Assembly (NCBI GenBank): GCA_002413325.1
Contig: DHWT01000297.1
Span: 6,397-20,821 of the forward strand
Reading direction: 5' to 3'
Source: Chitinophagaceae bacterium UBA5175
GTDB lineage: Bacteria > Bacteroidota > Bacteroidia > Chitinophagales > Chitinophagaceae
Length of the DNA stretch: 14,425 nucleotides
The notes under the pieces are model-generated. The model did no database searches. It was not told where the DNA came from and was given only the letters and a program-made list of their open reading frames with translations. This document shows positions 13,553-14,425 of this stretch, one piece after another. A program made the position numbers and the translations under genes. The stretch's first letter is position 1; each line of letters opens with the position of its first letter.

Positions 13553-14425
13553 CTACCCTTTGCCCGAAAAATGTGCCAGTTCCGGGCTGAAATCCATAAA
13601 AGGATATCTCCCGGCCAGTTCAAGCGTTTTTGCATATTGTTCCAGCAGAAAACGCTTGTGTGCTTCAGTATCAGGATGAAGGGACCGGTGTTTGCGGGAT
13701 ACCTGCAATTTCCGGATCTCCTCTGCCAGTAACCTGGATTCCGGATGCATGTAATATTCCATAAAATGTTCCACCACATAATTCGTGGCCATATAATTCG
13801 GATGCACCAGATCCTTATCATAAAAACGATAGTCCCTTAATACATCGATCACCAGTTCATACGCCGGGAAATAATAGGTCCGGTTGAATTTATTAACCAG
13901 CTGGTGCGCCACTTCAATTAATCTGGCCTTGCTGCGGTTATTTTCGATTACCCCGTCGCGTATATGACGGACCGGGCTGATGGTAAAAACCACCTGCAGG
14001 CGGGGGTTAAAATCGAAGAGCCGGTGCAGGGCCTCATCCAAAGCAGCCAGCATGTCTTCAATGGGCAGCAGTTTTTTTATAAACCAGCCTGCCGGAGCCC
14101 GGTGACAATTTGCAACCCCTTTGTTTTGGTCTTTTAAAATATAAGCAAATGCGGACCCAAGGGTAATGATCAGCCAGTCCGCCTGCTGCAGGCAAACATG
14201 CGCTGCCTGCTGCGATTGGTTGATCCGGCTGAGCGCTACCTGCCGGCTGGTATCTGAAAACACACCATGGTGTTTCCAGCTTTGCCAGAGTTCATTATGA
14301 AAGAAAAGATCCTCCGGACCATAGGAAACCGGTTCCAGGTAGGAAATCAGGCTGGAAGCCACACTCAGGGGATCGAATAATATCCCGTTTGGATTTTGCA
14401 GCACATCGAACTTCATCTCTTCCAG
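13553..14425 (-). CDS. GSCFA family protein, 5' end beyond the window
   Basis: A GSCFA-family protein, an SGNH-hydrolase-like group of unknown function found mainly in Bacteroidota. The reading frame is open to the right edge: Leu-Glu-Glu precede the first in-window methionine at 14416, so that methionine is internal. About 40 residues, including the eponymous GSCFA motif, are missing from view. Visible landmarks are the NPNGILFDPLSVASSL block just after it, ADWLIITLGSAFAYIL, FTISPVRHIRDGVIENNRSKA, YYFPAYELVIDVLRDYRFYDKDLVHPNYMA with the Asp-x-x-His pair expected of SGNH enzymes, and a charged helical C-terminus. The tail after about residue 245 lies beyond the recognisable core. It converges with miaE, with 31 bp between stop codons. 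Family identity is strong; enzymatic activity is inferred from the fold family only. Confidence 0.9.
   Translation of the reverse strand: MEEMKFDVLQNPNGILFDPLSVASSLISYLEPVSYGPEDLFFHNELWQSWKHHGVFSDTSRQVALSRINQSQQAAHVCLQQADWLIITLGSAFAYILKDQNKGVANCHRAPAGWFIKKLLPIEDMLAALDEALHRLFDFNPRLQVVFTISPVRHIRDGVIENNRSKARLIEVAHQLVNKFNRTYYFPAYELVIDVLRDYRFYDKDLVHPNYMATNYVVEHFMEYYMHPESRLLAEEIRKLQVSRKHRSLHPDTEAHKRFLLEQYAKTLELAGRYPFMDFSPELAHFSGKG

Noticed and set aside
13562..13588. GCCCG/CGGGC inverted repeat after miaE as a terminator
   Set aside because: The stem is five base pairs with a 17-nt loop and no T-tract, and it lies in GSCFA codons; too weak to call.

Overview
The window looks like a chromosomal housekeeping segment from a Bacteroidota bacterium, probably Chitinophagaceae or a close relative. 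The lineage is inferred from the families present: a TonB-dependent receptor with an N-terminal carboxypeptidase-regulatory-like domain, a DUF5686 outer-membrane protein, a GSCFA protein, and a BioF and a TrhO of Bacteroidota type. It also fits the translation starts, which lack Shine-Dalgarno sequences and have A-rich leaders, and several sites matching the Bacteroidota -7 element TAnnTTTG. I see no rRNA, tRNA, CRISPR array, insertion sequence, phage gene or clear sign of recent horizontal transfer. Coding density is very high and no gene-free stretch exceeds 178 bp.

Layout from left to right: the first codons of a nucleoside-recognition (SpmA/GATE-like) membrane protein (minus, cut by the window edge); ychF, a P-loop ATPase (plus); a TonB-dependent receptor (minus); purC, SAICAR synthase of purine synthesis (plus); trhO, tRNA U34 hydroxylase with a GTG start (minus); a three-gene plus-strand cluster of a penicillin-acylase-family Ntn hydrolase, a small four-helix membrane protein and a DUF5686 outer-membrane protein; bioF-like 8-amino-7-oxononanoate synthase (minus); miaE-like tRNA hydroxylase (plus); and a GSCFA protein (minus, 5' end beyond the right edge).

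The most distinctive property is architectural. The nine transcription units alternate strictly in strand. All four convergent junctions are very tight (33 bp, 3 bp, a 4-bp overlap, 31 bp), and one of them uses a palindromic CTAG as the stop codon of both genes. Functionally, two separate oxygen-dependent tRNA hydroxylases (TrhO for wobble U34, MiaE for A37) lie in the same 14 kb, which suggests an aerobic or microaerobic lifestyle. The acylase, small membrane protein and DUF5686 genes form a plausible cell-envelope operon of unknown substrate; this is the best place to look for undescribed biology. I found no convincing evidence of a new defence, mobile or signalling system.
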